The notes below the pieces were generated by a model. That model was not told where the DNA came from and searched no databases. It saw only the letters and a list, made by a program, of their open reading frames with translations. From Bremia lactucae (lineage: Eukaryota; Oomycota; Peronosporomycetes; Peronosporales; Peronosporaceae): a stretch of 30,740 bases of DNA. Made by a program: the position numbers and the translations under genes. This document shows, one piece after another, positions 1 to 9,222 of the stretch; position 1 is the stretch's first letter; every line of letters begins with the position of its first letter. The DNA is taken from NCBI RefSeq assembly GCF_004359215.1, contig NC_090612.1:7189732-7220471 (forward strand). Direction: 5' to 3'.

Positions 1-645
1 GGATCGAGAGTAGGCGCTTCTACTCTTGATCTGTATGCGCCTCCGAAGTTAACTTCGGAGATAACTCAATTACCAACCCTAGAACCTAAGCGGTTCTTGA
101 GAGATCTGCATTGTGGGAAAATCAAGCAGATCTGCGTACTCGTCACAGAGGACGATTACGTAACCGACATTCGGTCAGCGGTAATTTTTGCAGAGAACGA
201 ACGGGTTCTCAGCAGCTCATCGATGGACGAAAGTGTCCTCGATGTGAAGACTCGGATTGAAAGATACAGTACTCAATCTTGGGAGTCACTCAAGGGAAAT
301 CCTCTATACGAGGATTTAATAGAATTCAGGGATGTATTCCCTGAAGCAGTTCCATGCGAGTTGCCTAAGGATAAAGGCACTCGACATGAGATCGAGCTCA
401 AACCGGGCTCGAAGTACTGTGTCATGAAGCAGTGGCCACTGCCTCGTGAACAAGTACTTGCGATCGATAAATTCTTTACCGATCGAGTTAAAAGCGGGCC
501 ATGTAAGGGAGTCAACCTCCCCACATAGCTCCGACCTTCTGTGTGCGAAAGGCCACAGGAGGGTGGCGGATAGTGCACGCATTCAACAAACTAAATGCTG
601 CAACTGTACCGGCTCAAACGCCGATACCTAGAAAAGACGCAATCA
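1..645 (+). pseudogene. GypB pol fragment: protease-RT linker and start of RT
   Basis: Frame 1 is open from the first base to 528, so the gene enters from outside the window. It holds the acidic linker before RT (SSSSMDESVLD, then DLIEFRDVFPE) and the first RT block (KGTRHEIELKPGSKYCVMKQWPLPREQV), which in Ty3/Gypsy Pol lies just before the palm domain. An extra base near 490 breaks the frame; the protein continues in another frame (HVRESTSPHS) and then degrades. Homology ends near 645 (PIPRKDAIID), before any catalytic aspartate. The same sequence recurs in the longer GypB copy at 7816-8455. It is a dead fragment, not a gene. Confidence 0.85.
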
Positions 646-1117
646 TAGACGGAACGGGCGATGAGAGATCATCCTCATCGTTGGATCCAAATAGACTATT
701 GACTCGTCTATCAGAATGAGCCCTCTCATTCGAAAGCTCATACTCAGCCGCCTGACGTCTAACAGGCGACTGTTCTATTCTCCCCGAGTCGGCCATTTCG
801 TCCGACTCACATTCGTAGTCGACCTCCAAAGAGTGGTCGTATTCACGTGGTGAATCACCACGTGCACTTGCAACATCTAGTGTTGTGCGAGTGGAATATA
901 CTACGGCAGACCTTCCGTCTGCCGCAAGAGATAACAGTGCGTCACCCGCGGCTGCACGAACCGCAGCCGAAGGCGCAGCTCTATCAACACCCCGCATGAG
1001 TTTGTTCTTCATGCGCTGGAATTTAAAATGATGGTTCTGACCAATCAACATCATTTTGAAATTAAGTGGTCACATAGTGACCACTCCATCCAATGACAGT
1101 CAGAGTGATTGTCGTTT
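646..1117. other. Unassigned 3' region before LTR-D, with a minus-strand ORF
   Basis: This stretch lies between the broken GypB pol and a polypurine tract, so it should be the 3' end of an LTR element. The plus strand has several stops in the best frame. The minus strand has a 146-codon open frame (614-1054) with a basic N-terminus, an Ala-rich middle and an acidic C-terminal half (DHSLEVDYECESDEM, GSNDEDD). I do not recognise it. The last codons of that frame overlap antisense GypB pol, so its end is not meaningful. It could be an antisense accessory ORF, a decayed plus-strand pol tail, or chance. Confidence 0.3.
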
Positions 1118-1130
1118 AAGGGAGGGGTGA
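1118..1130 (+). promoter_or_regulatory. Polypurine tract of the LTR-D element
   Basis: AAGGGAGGGGTGA lies directly before an LTR that begins TGTAACGGGG. A purine run touching the 3' LTR is where plus-strand DNA synthesis is primed in LTR elements. It marks 1131 as the start of a plus-oriented 3' LTR. Confidence 0.65.
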
Positions 1131-1546
1131 TGTAACGGGGTGTATCGTTACATGAAATTAACACTTAAAGGTTGTATTATTTAAAAGGTAGATAATATTT
1201 GGAGGATATTACTTTATATAGTAATGTTCAGATTCTTATCCTTAAATAGGTATAGACCATTATATCTATTTATTCCGCAGACTAATGAGCTGTAGATGTA
1301 AACAAAAGAGATAAACAGATAAGATAAGATAAGAATTCAATTGCATGTTTAGTATTAGTTTATAATTAAGTTAGAGTTAACAGATAGAAAGAAGAGATAC
1401 TTAATTATGATAATACAGCACACATTTTACCCTCTTTAAGCAAGTTACCTTAAAGAGAAGTGTTCCTCTGCACGTACTAGCGTACGTGAAATAACGTAGG
1501 GCACCACTCGCAACTGAAGCAGTACAAGTCGTAGTCCCCCGTTACA
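1131..1546 (+). repeat. LTR-D, 3' LTR of a third gypsy-like element
   Basis: The unit starts TGTAACGGGG after a polypurine tract and ends CCCCGTTACA. This gives a 10-bp terminal inverted repeat with the usual TG...CA ends, length about 416 bp. Its first 20 bases resemble the GypB LTR start (TGTAAYGGGGTGTCCGTTACA) but the body does not, so it is a separate family. The body is AT-rich and contains a short GATAA run near 1318-1335. No second copy is in the window, so the end at 1546 rests only on the inverted repeat. Confidence 0.55.
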
Positions 1547-1667
1547 GTACAGATACTGTGGCGTTCTTATGAACTAATCCTTATAGGAAAAGAATATGAT
1601 TACTCCAGCCCAACAAGGAAAATTGGTGATGTAAGAGAATGCAATAAGTACACATCAACAGCAGCAT

Positions 1668-2221
1668 TGTAACGGGCTAAAGTTGCCCAAATGTTACACA
1701 GTCCCCGTTAAGTACACTTTGTGTACTCAAGGAGATGGTCAATTACATAAATAAAGTAATGAGACCCACCACTTGGGTGTGGTTCGCATTGTGACCCACC
1801 CATGTGTATGTGATGCACATAGGTGCATTCAATATAGGAGGGATGCCGCCTAGCGGCATCCGTGATGACGCTAGCCGTTATCCGTTACGCGAGGTATTTA
1901 GAAAGATACGCTCACAATACATATTAGTGTTATCGACAGAAATGACCTTTTATGATTGGTAAAAATAGGAATTTATTTTTAATACGATTAAATATAAATC
2001 AGTCTGAAAACTAGTTCCTACTTGGTTAGTGCGCACGAGGAGTCGGATCACCGCTCCGGTGACGACACGTAACCAGCGAACTTAGTGCGTTTGGTGAGGT
2101 CGCTAGGTGCCCAATAGGACTGCCTCACTGCACGCAAGAGAAGACGGTTGAACCGCTTCCTCGCTGTGCTAGGGTGTGTGTCTAAGTAGAGCGTGGCCGC
2201 ATTACGACGTGCCCGCCTACA
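1668..2221 (+). repeat. GypA-1 5' LTR (554 bp)
   Basis: The LTR starts TGTAACGGGC and ends CCTACA (TGTA...TACA termini). It matches LTRs at 4820-5352, 18549-19101, 19211-19654, 27237-27788 and 28380-28624. It contains a short perfect stem-loop at 1841-1861 and an AT-rich block with TATAAAT at 1993-1999 followed by CAGTCTG. That block is conserved in every copy and is a plausible core promoter, though this is not demonstrated. Confidence 0.85.
1841..1861 (+). other. Conserved stem-loop in the GypA LTR
   Basis: GGATGCCGC, loop CTA, GCGGCATCC: nine perfect base pairs. The same position in the other LTRs reads GGATGACGC / GCGTCATCC (19274-19294, and on the minus strand 18909-18929 and 27597-27617), so one base pair changed on both sides. 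The copy at 4993-5013 has GGATGACGC / GCGTTATCC, a single A-T to A-C change that weakens one pair. Confidence 0.6.
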
Positions 2222-2241
2222 CTTGGTAGCACTTGAAATCC
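2222..2241 (+). promoter_or_regulatory. GypA primer-binding site
   Basis: CT then TGGTAGCACTTGAAATCC follows the 5' LTR end. The TGG start next to the LTR is the normal form of a tRNA-primed minus-strand start site. The same 20 bases follow the LTR in all five GypA copies that include this position. The implied primer 3' end does not fold into a standard T-arm and acceptor as I read it, so the primer is not identified. Confidence 0.6.
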
Positions 2242-2277
2242 TTCACACGACCCGCATCTCTGCGTATGTACGTGAGG

Positions 2278-2372
2278 ATGAGCCTCAACATTGATTGGGC
2301 TCATTTCCCCCACCTCTCCGAACATTTTCGGGAGGTGGCAGGGCACTTGGCGCAGGGACTTCGTGAACAAGC
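2278..2372 (+). pseudogene. GypA gag, first ~30 codons only
   Basis: The ATG at 2278 begins MSLNIDWAHFPHLSEH, the same start as the longer gag copies at 19711 and 28680. Homology stops at about 2372, where the sequence changes to minus-strand integrase. The remaining Gag, including its zinc knuckle, is absent. Confidence 0.75.
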
Positions 2373-3483
2373 GCTAATCGCACATCCACAAAGCGTTGAG
2401 CCTCGCTCACACTATTAAAATCAAACTCGCCTATGACAGCGCCAAGAGGTCGGTCATAGGACGTAGTTTTATTGACCACTGCTAAACTGGCAGGGTCGCT
2501 AGGGCAAGTTTCTGTCGTTGGAATGATACCCTCGCGGGTCATCGTCATCGTGACGAAACTATGTCCCTTTTTCGCACCGAGCATAGTCAGCCCCCCCCAC
2601 TAAGAACTCGGGCTGCGCTCAAACGAGGCTTGCGTTACAAGATGGCGCAGTTCGTTACTATGAAACGGTGTCTCACCGTCTCACCCGTACTGGCGTGGAC
2701 ACTGTTATTTATAGCGAACTCCACAAAGGGCAACTGTTTGCTCCACTCTTTGGGAGTTGCTATAGTGCGCAAGACATCCGCCACGACCCGATTGGCACGT
2801 TCGGTTTGGCCATCGGTCTGGGGATGATCTGCGGTCGACATGTGGAGCTTGCTACCTAGCAGCTCAAACACATGTCGCCAAAAAACAGACGTAAAACGAG
2901 AATCCCGGTCCGATGCTATGGACTCGGGCACCCCGTGTAGTCGGTATACATGATCCAGGAACAAGAGAGCTACCTTGCTTGTGATCGATGTCTTACATGG
3001 TGCTAAATGCACCATTTTGCTCAGTCTGTCTACAAAGACGACGAGCCCTGTCCGATTCTATGATCGGGCGGCATGCCAAACATGAAGTCCAGACGTACTG
3101 ACTTCCAACAATCCGATGGAATCGGTAGCGGCTTCAGTGGCGCACTGCTGGACGATGCAGGCTTAATGCGCTGACACTGTTCGCAAAAGCGAATATAGTT
3201 GGCCACCTATCCATATAGGTGTGGCCACCAAAATTCCTCTGACACTCGTAAGTATGTCTTTTCACGGCCCAGATGCCCATAAAATGGTGCATCATGGAGC
3301 TCGTGAAGGATCATCAGCTTGAGATCTGTGTCAGGAGGCACATAGATTCTCAAGGGATCCCAAGGTGACAGCTGATGCCATAACAGGCCATCGCTGTAGC
3401 TAAAGCGAATTAGCTTAGCTTTCAGGTGCGACGGGAAGGTTACCTTTCGTCCACCAAATTGGTCCAACAGCAGGCGACATTCA
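2373..3483 (-). pseudogene. GypA pol fragment: RNase H-integrase linker and integrase
   Basis: Read on the minus strand from 3467: linker (DQFGGRKVTFPSHLKAKL), the HHCC zinc domain (HELHDAPFYGHLG, then CEQC), and the catalytic core with the second Asp (SDRDSRFTSVFW) and Glu (PFVEFAINNSVHAST). It then runs through TMLGAKKGHSF to EAQRFVDVRLAL near 2373. Frameshifts occur near 3050, 2990 and 2680, and an eight-C run at about 2590 replaces shorter runs elsewhere. The C-terminal SH3-like part is missing. It lies antisense inside GypA-1, so it came from a second GypA copy or a rearrangement. Confidence 0.8.
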
Positions 3484-4470
3484 CAATACGTCGTTCAGCA
3501 GCGCTTAACTGCTGCGACTGAACGGACGAAGGTAAGGCAGCCGCAAGGAGGTGGGCGAGATCGCAATTCCTATCGGCGCCGCCTGCACTGATGAATGCGG
3601 GTGGGAATCAACGCTTCCTTGTTGGAAGGTTGCTCGCCCACCGCTCCGCAAGGCAAAGTTGTCAGATCCTCATCCAATGGAGAGGTTACCCGAAGAGTTT
3701 CAAATCTTGGGAAAGGTCGATACCCTACGGATTGATGTGCCCGGCTTAGTGGCTGCCTATGAAAAGGAGCACCAGCTGAGGCCTCTTCGCTAGTCTCAAA
3801 TGGACTAGCAGAAGCAGCGTTGTGAGAAGAAACAGGGGGTACAGTACCGCCCATGATTTCTTTCACACACAAGCGAGCGAAATTAATTCACTGCGACTGC
3901 TGTTTCATCGCATCGGAATGCGGATGAATGCAGCGCGTGAGTTCCGCCTCGTATTGGTCGGACGTTTCATTTGTACGCAACATGACCGAGATCGGAAAAT
4001 ACGCAGAAGCGTTTTTCCCTGAGCCCTCCATGACTTAAAGACGCCATAAAATTTATGTGCGTCAAGAAGAGCGCGCTCTAGGAGCGACGCTCCTGGCCCG
4101 TTTAGAAGAGGCCATTTAGATGGAAGGGTCATCGGTGAAATGCCACCCGTCACATAGCCACGTTCAAAACGACTGGCGTGTGACCGACTGAGCACGTTCA
4201 CGTGTCGTCGGCGGAGCTTTAGATTCCAAATCCTCTATGTTATAGATAATGGTCTGAGCAATAGACGTTGTGGTTTACCTAACGGAGAAGCGGCTGCGCT
4301 CATTAATGGTCGCTGAGCTAGCCAGCGAAGACGACGAGACAGCATTCGTAAATGTTGCTGTCTCCATATTGTGAGCCATGAGAAAATTTTGGATGGGCAA
4401 TAATGCGCCATCATCCTTCCTCATTAGCTCGTTGTCCGCATCAGTACTATGAGGTGACGGCAACGGTGTC
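3484..4470 (-). pseudogene. Repeat X, copy 1: unrecognised multi-copy coding sequence
   Basis: Minus-strand open pieces at 4463-4275, 4201-3905 and 3872-3570 match, in the same order, those of a second copy at 16591-17775. Shared blocks are an N-terminal part (MRKDDGA, LMAHNMETATFTNAV), a middle part (LERALLDAHKFY, VFKSWRAQG, then QYEAEL with frameshift) and a Ser/Ala-rich C-terminal part (EIMGGTVPPVSSHN). I do not recognise the family; it might be Gag of another retroelement. Conservation in two contexts and order of blocks support real ancestral coding. Stops and frameshifts show it is now dead. It breaks off near 3484 into integrase sequence. Confidence 0.5.
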
Positions 4471-4804
4471 GACTAATTGCAGTCGACAACGAGCGACGGA
4501 TAGGCATCCTCACTGTTAAAGTGAGATGGATCTAAGCCCATTAAACGCGACAGCAGCAGTAGCTGTCGGCGTTTTGACTAAGGCATTAGACGCTGCCGGC
4601 CTGCTAACGCGGCGCGTGCGCTTAGTGTGAGGTTGAGTGGGGTGTCTTCGCAGACGACCCACCAACATTGCCCCTTTTAGGTGGTAGCTTTGGCGCCGCC
4701 GACACAGGACAGGTAGCAAGAGTGGCAGAGAGAGCTAAGCGGCGCGTAAAGCAGCTCGTTGTTCCTCTGTCCTCTTTGGCGAATTTCAAAATGTAAATTC
4801 GTTC
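4471..4804 (+). other. GypA-1 3' internal region
   Basis: This 334-bp stretch lies between X and the polypurine tract of the 3' LTR. By position it is the distal end of GypA. A plus-strand frame reads GAADTGQVARVAERAKRR up to a stop near 4795, which could be the Pol C-terminal tail. The minus strand has a 67-codon frame (4516-4719) rich in Arg and Ser. Neither is convincing. No other GypA copy in the window reaches this point, so it cannot be compared. Confidence 0.35.
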
Positions 4805-4819
4805 TTAAAGGGGGGATGG
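4805..4819 (+). promoter_or_regulatory. GypA-1 polypurine tract
   Basis: TTAAAGGGGGGATGG ends exactly where the 3' LTR begins (TGAAACGGGC). This is the expected plus-strand primer site and fixes the orientation of GypA-1. Confidence 0.7.
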
Positions 4820-5352
4820 TGAAACGGGCTAAAGTTGCCCTTATGTTACACAGTCCCCGTCAAGTACACTTTGTGTACTCAAGGAGATGGTCAATTACTT
4901 AAATAAAGTAATAAGACCCACCACTTGGGTGTGGTTCACACTGTGACCCACCCTTTTGTATGTGATGCGCATAGGTGCATTCACATTAGGAGGGATGACG
5001 CATAGCGTTATCCGTTACGCGAGGTATTTAGAAAGATACGCTCACAATACATATTAGTGTTATCGACAGAAATGACTTCTTATGATTGGTAAAAAAAGGT
5101 ATTTATATTTAATGCGATTAAATATAAATTAGTCTGAAAACTACTTCCTACTTAGTTGGTGCGCACGAGGAGCCGGATTATTGCTCCCGTGACGACACTT
5201 AACTAAAGTACTTAGTGCGGTGGGTGAGGTCGCTAAGGCACCCAACACAACTGCCTCACTGCACGCAAGAAAAGCTAATTAAACCGCTTCCTCGCCATGC
5301 TAGGGTGTGTGCTTAGGTAGAGCGTGGTCGCATTAAGACGTGCCCGCCTACA
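4820..5352 (+). repeat. GypA-1 3' LTR (533 bp)
   Basis: The LTR starts TGAAACGGGC (one change from TGTAACGGGC) and ends CCTACA. It lacks one of the two small hairpins found in the 5' LTR near 1862-1880 and differs by many substitutions. Bases 5353-5452, between this LTR and the next element, are AT-rich with nothing recognisable. Confidence 0.85.
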
Positions 5353-5452
5353 AGCGTCGTAATGGGAAATGTACACGAAAATTTATCGAATTTAAATATT
5401 TTGACAATGTAAAATTGGTTAGAATGCCAAAAAATTGTTAGCGTTAAAGCTT

Positions 5453-5780
5453 TGTAATGGGGTGTCCGTTACATAAATATCATTCCCTATAAGAGGAGTA
5501 ATTAATATTATTTTCTATAAGAGGAAATAAGTAAAGAAGTACAAACTTATTATCTTTTTAATTTTGACTTTGTATGTCTAATATTACCAAATTTGGTAAT
5601 ATTGATGCAATAAGACATTAGTTATATTGTTTAATTAATTAAGGTTTGAATCATCCCCGCCAATCGTTACACGACACGATTGTGCGGTGCGCAAGTAGTC
5701 GCCATACATAGTTTTTATTAATAAAATAAAGTCAGTAGTAGATAGAAGATCGTTACGTAGAAACTAAAAAAATTGGTACA
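5453..5780 (+). repeat. GypB-1 5' LTR (328 bp)
   Basis: It starts TGTAATGGGGTGTCC and ends GGTACA. The end is supported by comparison with the minus-strand copy at 13822-14163: the two agree up to TACA and diverge within a few bases. Shared internal marks are CCTATAAGAGGA motifs, an AT palindrome at 5580-5603, and a block around CACGATTGTGCGGTGCGC. Confidence 0.75.
5580..5603 (+). other. 24-bp perfect palindrome in GypB LTR
   Basis: AATATTACCAAA is followed immediately by its exact reverse complement. In the other GypB LTR (14001-14022) the sequence is also a perfect palindrome, 22 bp, with half-site ATAATACCAAA. The halves therefore changed together. It could be a dimeric protein-binding site or an RNA hairpin. 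Confidence 0.6.
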
Positions 5781-5825
5781 GTTTTAGTTTTCCTCTATTC
5801 TTAAGCCTTAGAAGCGATCGAACGT

Positions 5826-6720
5826 ATGAGCTCGGTCGTAGGCGGGTTAGCCGTTGGCGCCATGCTGATTATTCTGAGCACAGATGAACAACATGCGGCT
5901 ATAGCCGAGTTCATACCCAAAAAAGGAGAGTTGCTTCAACAGCAAGGCTCTCAACACAAAGATGTGTTGAGAAAACAGGCTGCTCAACAGCTGGCACTGT
6001 TGAGATAGCAGCATTTACATGCTGCTAATGGGCCGACGCTTCCGCGTCGACCCGAAAGCTTAAATATCAAAATCTATACGTTTAAGGCAGTCGAAGGGGA
6101 CTCCCTTTGAGATGGTTCGTCGAATTAGACGACGCCATTGAAGCTTGTCGCATCAATAAAAATAATGCGACGAAAGTGAAATTTGGCATGTCCAACTTAG
6201 CCGTACGTCCCAAATCTTGGGCTTTAAGGCTCAAGCTTCACGAACCATTGATTTTTGGGTCGTATGAGGTCTTTAAGACCCGGCTCAGACAAACATTTGA
6301 GCCGCCACGTGCCGAATTCAGGGCTCGAGCCGAGTTCCTGGATTTGAAGCAGGGCAAGCTTGACCTTCACGCTTATGCTTAGCATGCGCAATACATGGTC
6401 CGTTGTATCGTGAGTCATCCAATTGATGAAAAAAAATATAGATAACTGTGTTTATCAAAGGTCTTGCAGACGATCCTGTTAAGATCCACCTGTTCGGGCT
6501 AGAATTAAAGTCGCTAGACCAAGCGATCTCAATAGCGGAACAGGAGGACTATATTCTTAAACAGGCTTTTGTCCACTCTGGTGCTTATCGTCCACTGAGA
6601 CGACAAGAAAACGGATATCCAGTATCCATGGATATATCGTATGTGAAGAGCTAGAAAACTCGCTCTTTAAGTTATAAACGATTACAGAAATGTTATCGTC
6701 GTCAAAAAATGGGCGACACG
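5826..6720 (+). pseudogene. GypB gag
   Basis: An open piece 5826-6008 contains a Gln-rich helix (LLQQQGSQHKDVLRKQ). After a stop it continues through LRWFVELDDAIEACR, WALRLKLHEPLIFGSYEVFKTRL and FEPPRAEFRARAEFLDLKQGK (6107-6382), then VFIKGLADDPVKIHLFGLEL and AISIAEQEDY (6448-6654). This is a retrotransposon Gag core like those of Phytophthora-type gypsy elements (recalled, not searched). The zinc knuckle near 6690 reads CYRRQKMGD: the second Cys and the His of CCHC are changed to Arg and Asp. At least four stops or frameshifts interrupt it. Confidence 0.75.
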
Positions 6721-7815
6721 CCTACGAGGTAGTGCCCCCAAGGCCAGTGCCTAGAAACACTGAGCAAAACGATCGACCTCCCGCTAGGAACTGCGGATGA
6801 CGCGGATCCAACGCTGTTGCGAAATCGCGACAGCGAGGCGGATCGTAAGAAAATTGTCGGGGTCAGTATTTGCGGAGCGCCCTACTGATCCAACAACGTC
6901 GAAAGAATTTGCAGGCCTTTTAACGAAGTTGGTCCTCACACACAAACATTGTGTGTGACTGCCCCAGATGATGAGGTTAACCTCATCACCTGAGGCAATC
7001 GCTCGTAGATTGCAGACTCAAATTTATAAAGCGCGATTTCCCTTTAATGAGGACGCCTAGCAACAGGCGCATCTGTAACAGTAAAGAAACGTGTAGCTGG
7101 TATTTTAAACGTGCTAAAGGGTAAACCGTAGGATGATGATTTTATCGTACTAGATTTCGATAGCAAAAATTTGATATCATCCTTGGATTACCATGGCTCA
7201 GAACGTACGAGCCATGCATTAGTGGCAGCATCAAGCCATGACAATGCCTGCCTCTCGTTCTTCCGATGGCCATCTGATGAACGTCTTGGAGCGTTCACAA
7301 GCGTGTGGATGTCCTTCGAGTGAGTGCGATGGCCTCACTTGTGGTTCTGTCGTTAGCATGACTGCTCAAGACCTCAGTGTGAATGCCCAAGACACTGTGG
7401 AGTTAGATCCCCACGTCTGTGCACTAGCACAGGCAGCGTCAAAGAGCCACCATTGTGACGTGGACATAGTTACCGACGGCTGTGCACAAGCACATGCAGC
7501 GTCGAAGTTCGACCACTCGAAAAGGTTGAGTGGTACGAAACAAAGATGCTTGCTACACAAGCAACATCCAAGAAAATTTGAAATGCCTGTCTATAAGAGA
7601 CAGTGCAAAGATCTTAGATTTGATTGGAGAGTCGTTCGTAGAGATCTCGCAGTGGTTACCTTAGCTAGAGGCAGTTGGGGAGGATACTTCCCAAACAAAT
7701 CTTGTGGGAATAAGTCCCCCAAGAATTTGCTGGAATAAGTCCCCAGAAATCTGTTGTCAAAGGCACCTTTGGAAATAAGTTACAAAGAGGAAACTGAGAC
7801 ATTTAATGTCTTAGT
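6721..7815 (+). pseudogene. GypB protease remnant and pol linker
   Basis: 6721-7060 is a decayed Gag tail with no convincing frame. Around 7140-7215 there is DDFIVLDFDSK, then in another frame FDIILGLPWLRTYEP, the flap/ILG end of a retroviral-type aspartic protease. The catalytic D-S/T-G loop is not visible. The following open frame (7238-7738) is a Cys-containing linker (ERSQACGCPSSECDGLTCGS) with an internal near-repeat (CALAQAASKSHH and CAQAHAASKFDH). It ends in a Lys/Arg-rich stretch. I assign it to GypB pol by position and remembered resemblance to oomycete gypsy Pol. Confidence 0.6.
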
Positions 7816-8788
7816 AAACAGCAGATCAAGTGTAGGAGCTTATACACTTGATCTAATAGCGCATCCGAAGTTAACTTTGGAGATAACTCAATTGCCAACG
7901 CTAGAACCGTTTCGGTTCTAGCGTGATCTGCGTAGGCAAAATCAAGCAAACCTGAGTACTCGCCACAAATGACAACTACGTGGCCGATATTCGGTCGGCA
8001 ATAGTATTTCTTAGAAATCCTATTGCAGTAGCTCTTCGGTGGACGAAAGTGTGCTTGGTGAGAATACTCGAATTGAACGCTTTACGTTTCAATCCTGGAA
8101 GTCTTTGTAGACAAACCCCCTATATAAAGATCTAATAGAATTTAAGGATGCATTTCCTGAATCAGTACCGTGCGAGTTGCCTAAGGATAAAGGTACTCGA
8201 CACGAAATTGACCTGATACCATGATCAAAATACTGTTTCATGAAGCAATGGTCATTGCCTCGTGAACAAGTAATAGCAATTGACAAATTCTTTGCCGAAC
8301 GCTTAGCAGCGGGCCATGTGAGAGAATCAACTTCCCCACATAGCTGTCTGACCTTCTGTGTGCGTAAAGCAACAGGAGGGTGGCGGATCATGCATGCGTT
8401 CAATAAATTGAACCCTCCAACGGTATCGGCTCAAACGCCGCTATCTTGAAAAGACGTAATCATTGCTGGTGTGTCAAAGAGTACTGTCTTTTGGTCAACG
8501 GATCTGATAGATGGATTCTATCAGATCCTTATGCGTGAACAAGATATTCCGTTCACCGCAGTAAGCACCCTAAGCGGTGTGCTATGGGATTGGCTAGTCA
8601 TGCCACAGGGACTTAGTAATACCCCTGCGATATTGAATAGATGTGTAACCAATTTGTTGAGATCGGTGCAAGATTTTGCACCGAGCTTTTTTGATGACGT
8701 TTTCGTTCATATCAGAGCCATGAACATAAAGTCGGATGTTGTAGTACATCGTGCCCACGTCCGAAAGGTTTTTACACTTATGCGTTAG
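7816..8788 (+). pseudogene. GypB reverse transcriptase
   Basis: The linker to about 8230 repeats that at 1-430 with stops. RT blocks follow: QWSLPREQVIAIDKFF, GHVRESTSPHS, CVRKATGGWRIMHAFNKLN (8240-8449), then STDLIDGFYQILMRE with the first catalytic Asp, TLSGVLWDWLVMPQGLSNTP, and FFDDVFVHIR, an FDD form of the YXDD motif (8471-8788). A stop after TPLS at 8447 and a +/-1 shift separate the halves. The frame ends at TAG 8786-8788, right where a large hairpin starts. Confidence 0.85.
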
Positions 8789-8913
8789 CGGTGATCACTC
8801 AAGAAGTGGTATCTCGCTTGCAGCGAATATACAATTCTTGAGCTATTTGTATGCAAAAGCTCAAGAATTGTATATTCGCTGCAAGCGAGATACCACTTCT
8901 TGAGTGATCACCG
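8789..8913. repeat. 56-bp inverted repeat inside GypB RT
   Basis: Arms 8789-8844 and 8858-8913 are perfect reverse complements around a 13-bp spacer, which itself contains TTTG...CAAA. The right arm is the authentic RT segment (its downstream flank, DHRWPVPVDVKRLR, is the normal continuation). The left arm is thus an inverted copy placed between RT motif FDDVF and this segment. Confidence 0.9.
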
Positions 8914-9222
8914 ATGGCCTGTGCCAGTCGATGTAAAGAGACTTCGAAACGTGTTCGGTTTAGCGGCGTACCTGCATAAGTACTTACGCAATGGTCCGTC
9001 GTCAACATTACTCGTCGACGTTAGAAAAGCTTATCAAGAAGATAAGGCCGTTAAAGAGTTGATGGACTACCTTAGAAATCCATCCCAACAATCCTTAAAA
9101 GAGTTGTCGAAATTGTATAGATCCTCAACAGATCGATACACAACACGCAATGGGTTACTTTTTTTTAATACGCAGCCATTGCTGGCGACACACCTCGTAT
9201 CGTCACCCCCACCCATTATGAT
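8914..9222 (+). pseudogene. GypB RT connection joined to RNase H-integrase linker
   Basis: The frame starting at 8900 reads DHRWPVPVDVKRLRNVFGLAAYLHKYLRNG, the usual end of gypsy RT. It then passes straight into KAYQEDKAVKELMDYLRNPSQQ and RYTTRNGLLFF, which belong after RNase H. About 350 expected codons (RNase H and flanks) are deleted near 9000-9030. The frame breaks again near 9200. Confidence 0.7.

Larger units (their letters stand above)
1668..5352 (+). mobile_element. GypA-1: rearranged plus-strand gypsy element with both LTRs
   Basis: Two LTRs in the same direction (1668-2221 and 4820-5352) bound this unit. The 5' LTR is followed by the primer-binding site and gag start; the 3' LTR is preceded by a polypurine tract. 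Flanking bases are AGCAT before and AGCGT after, consistent with a 5-bp target duplication with one change. The interior is not a normal element: after about 95 bp of gag the sequence switches to minus-strand integrase (2373-3483), then minus-strand X (3484-4470), then a plus-strand tail. The two LTRs differ at many sites, so the insertion is older than the copies after 18500. Confidence 0.75.

Noticed and set aside
7238..7738. Independent Cys-rich host gene
   Set aside because: It sits in frame order between protease and RT of GypB and has the look of the known linker of oomycete gypsy Pol.
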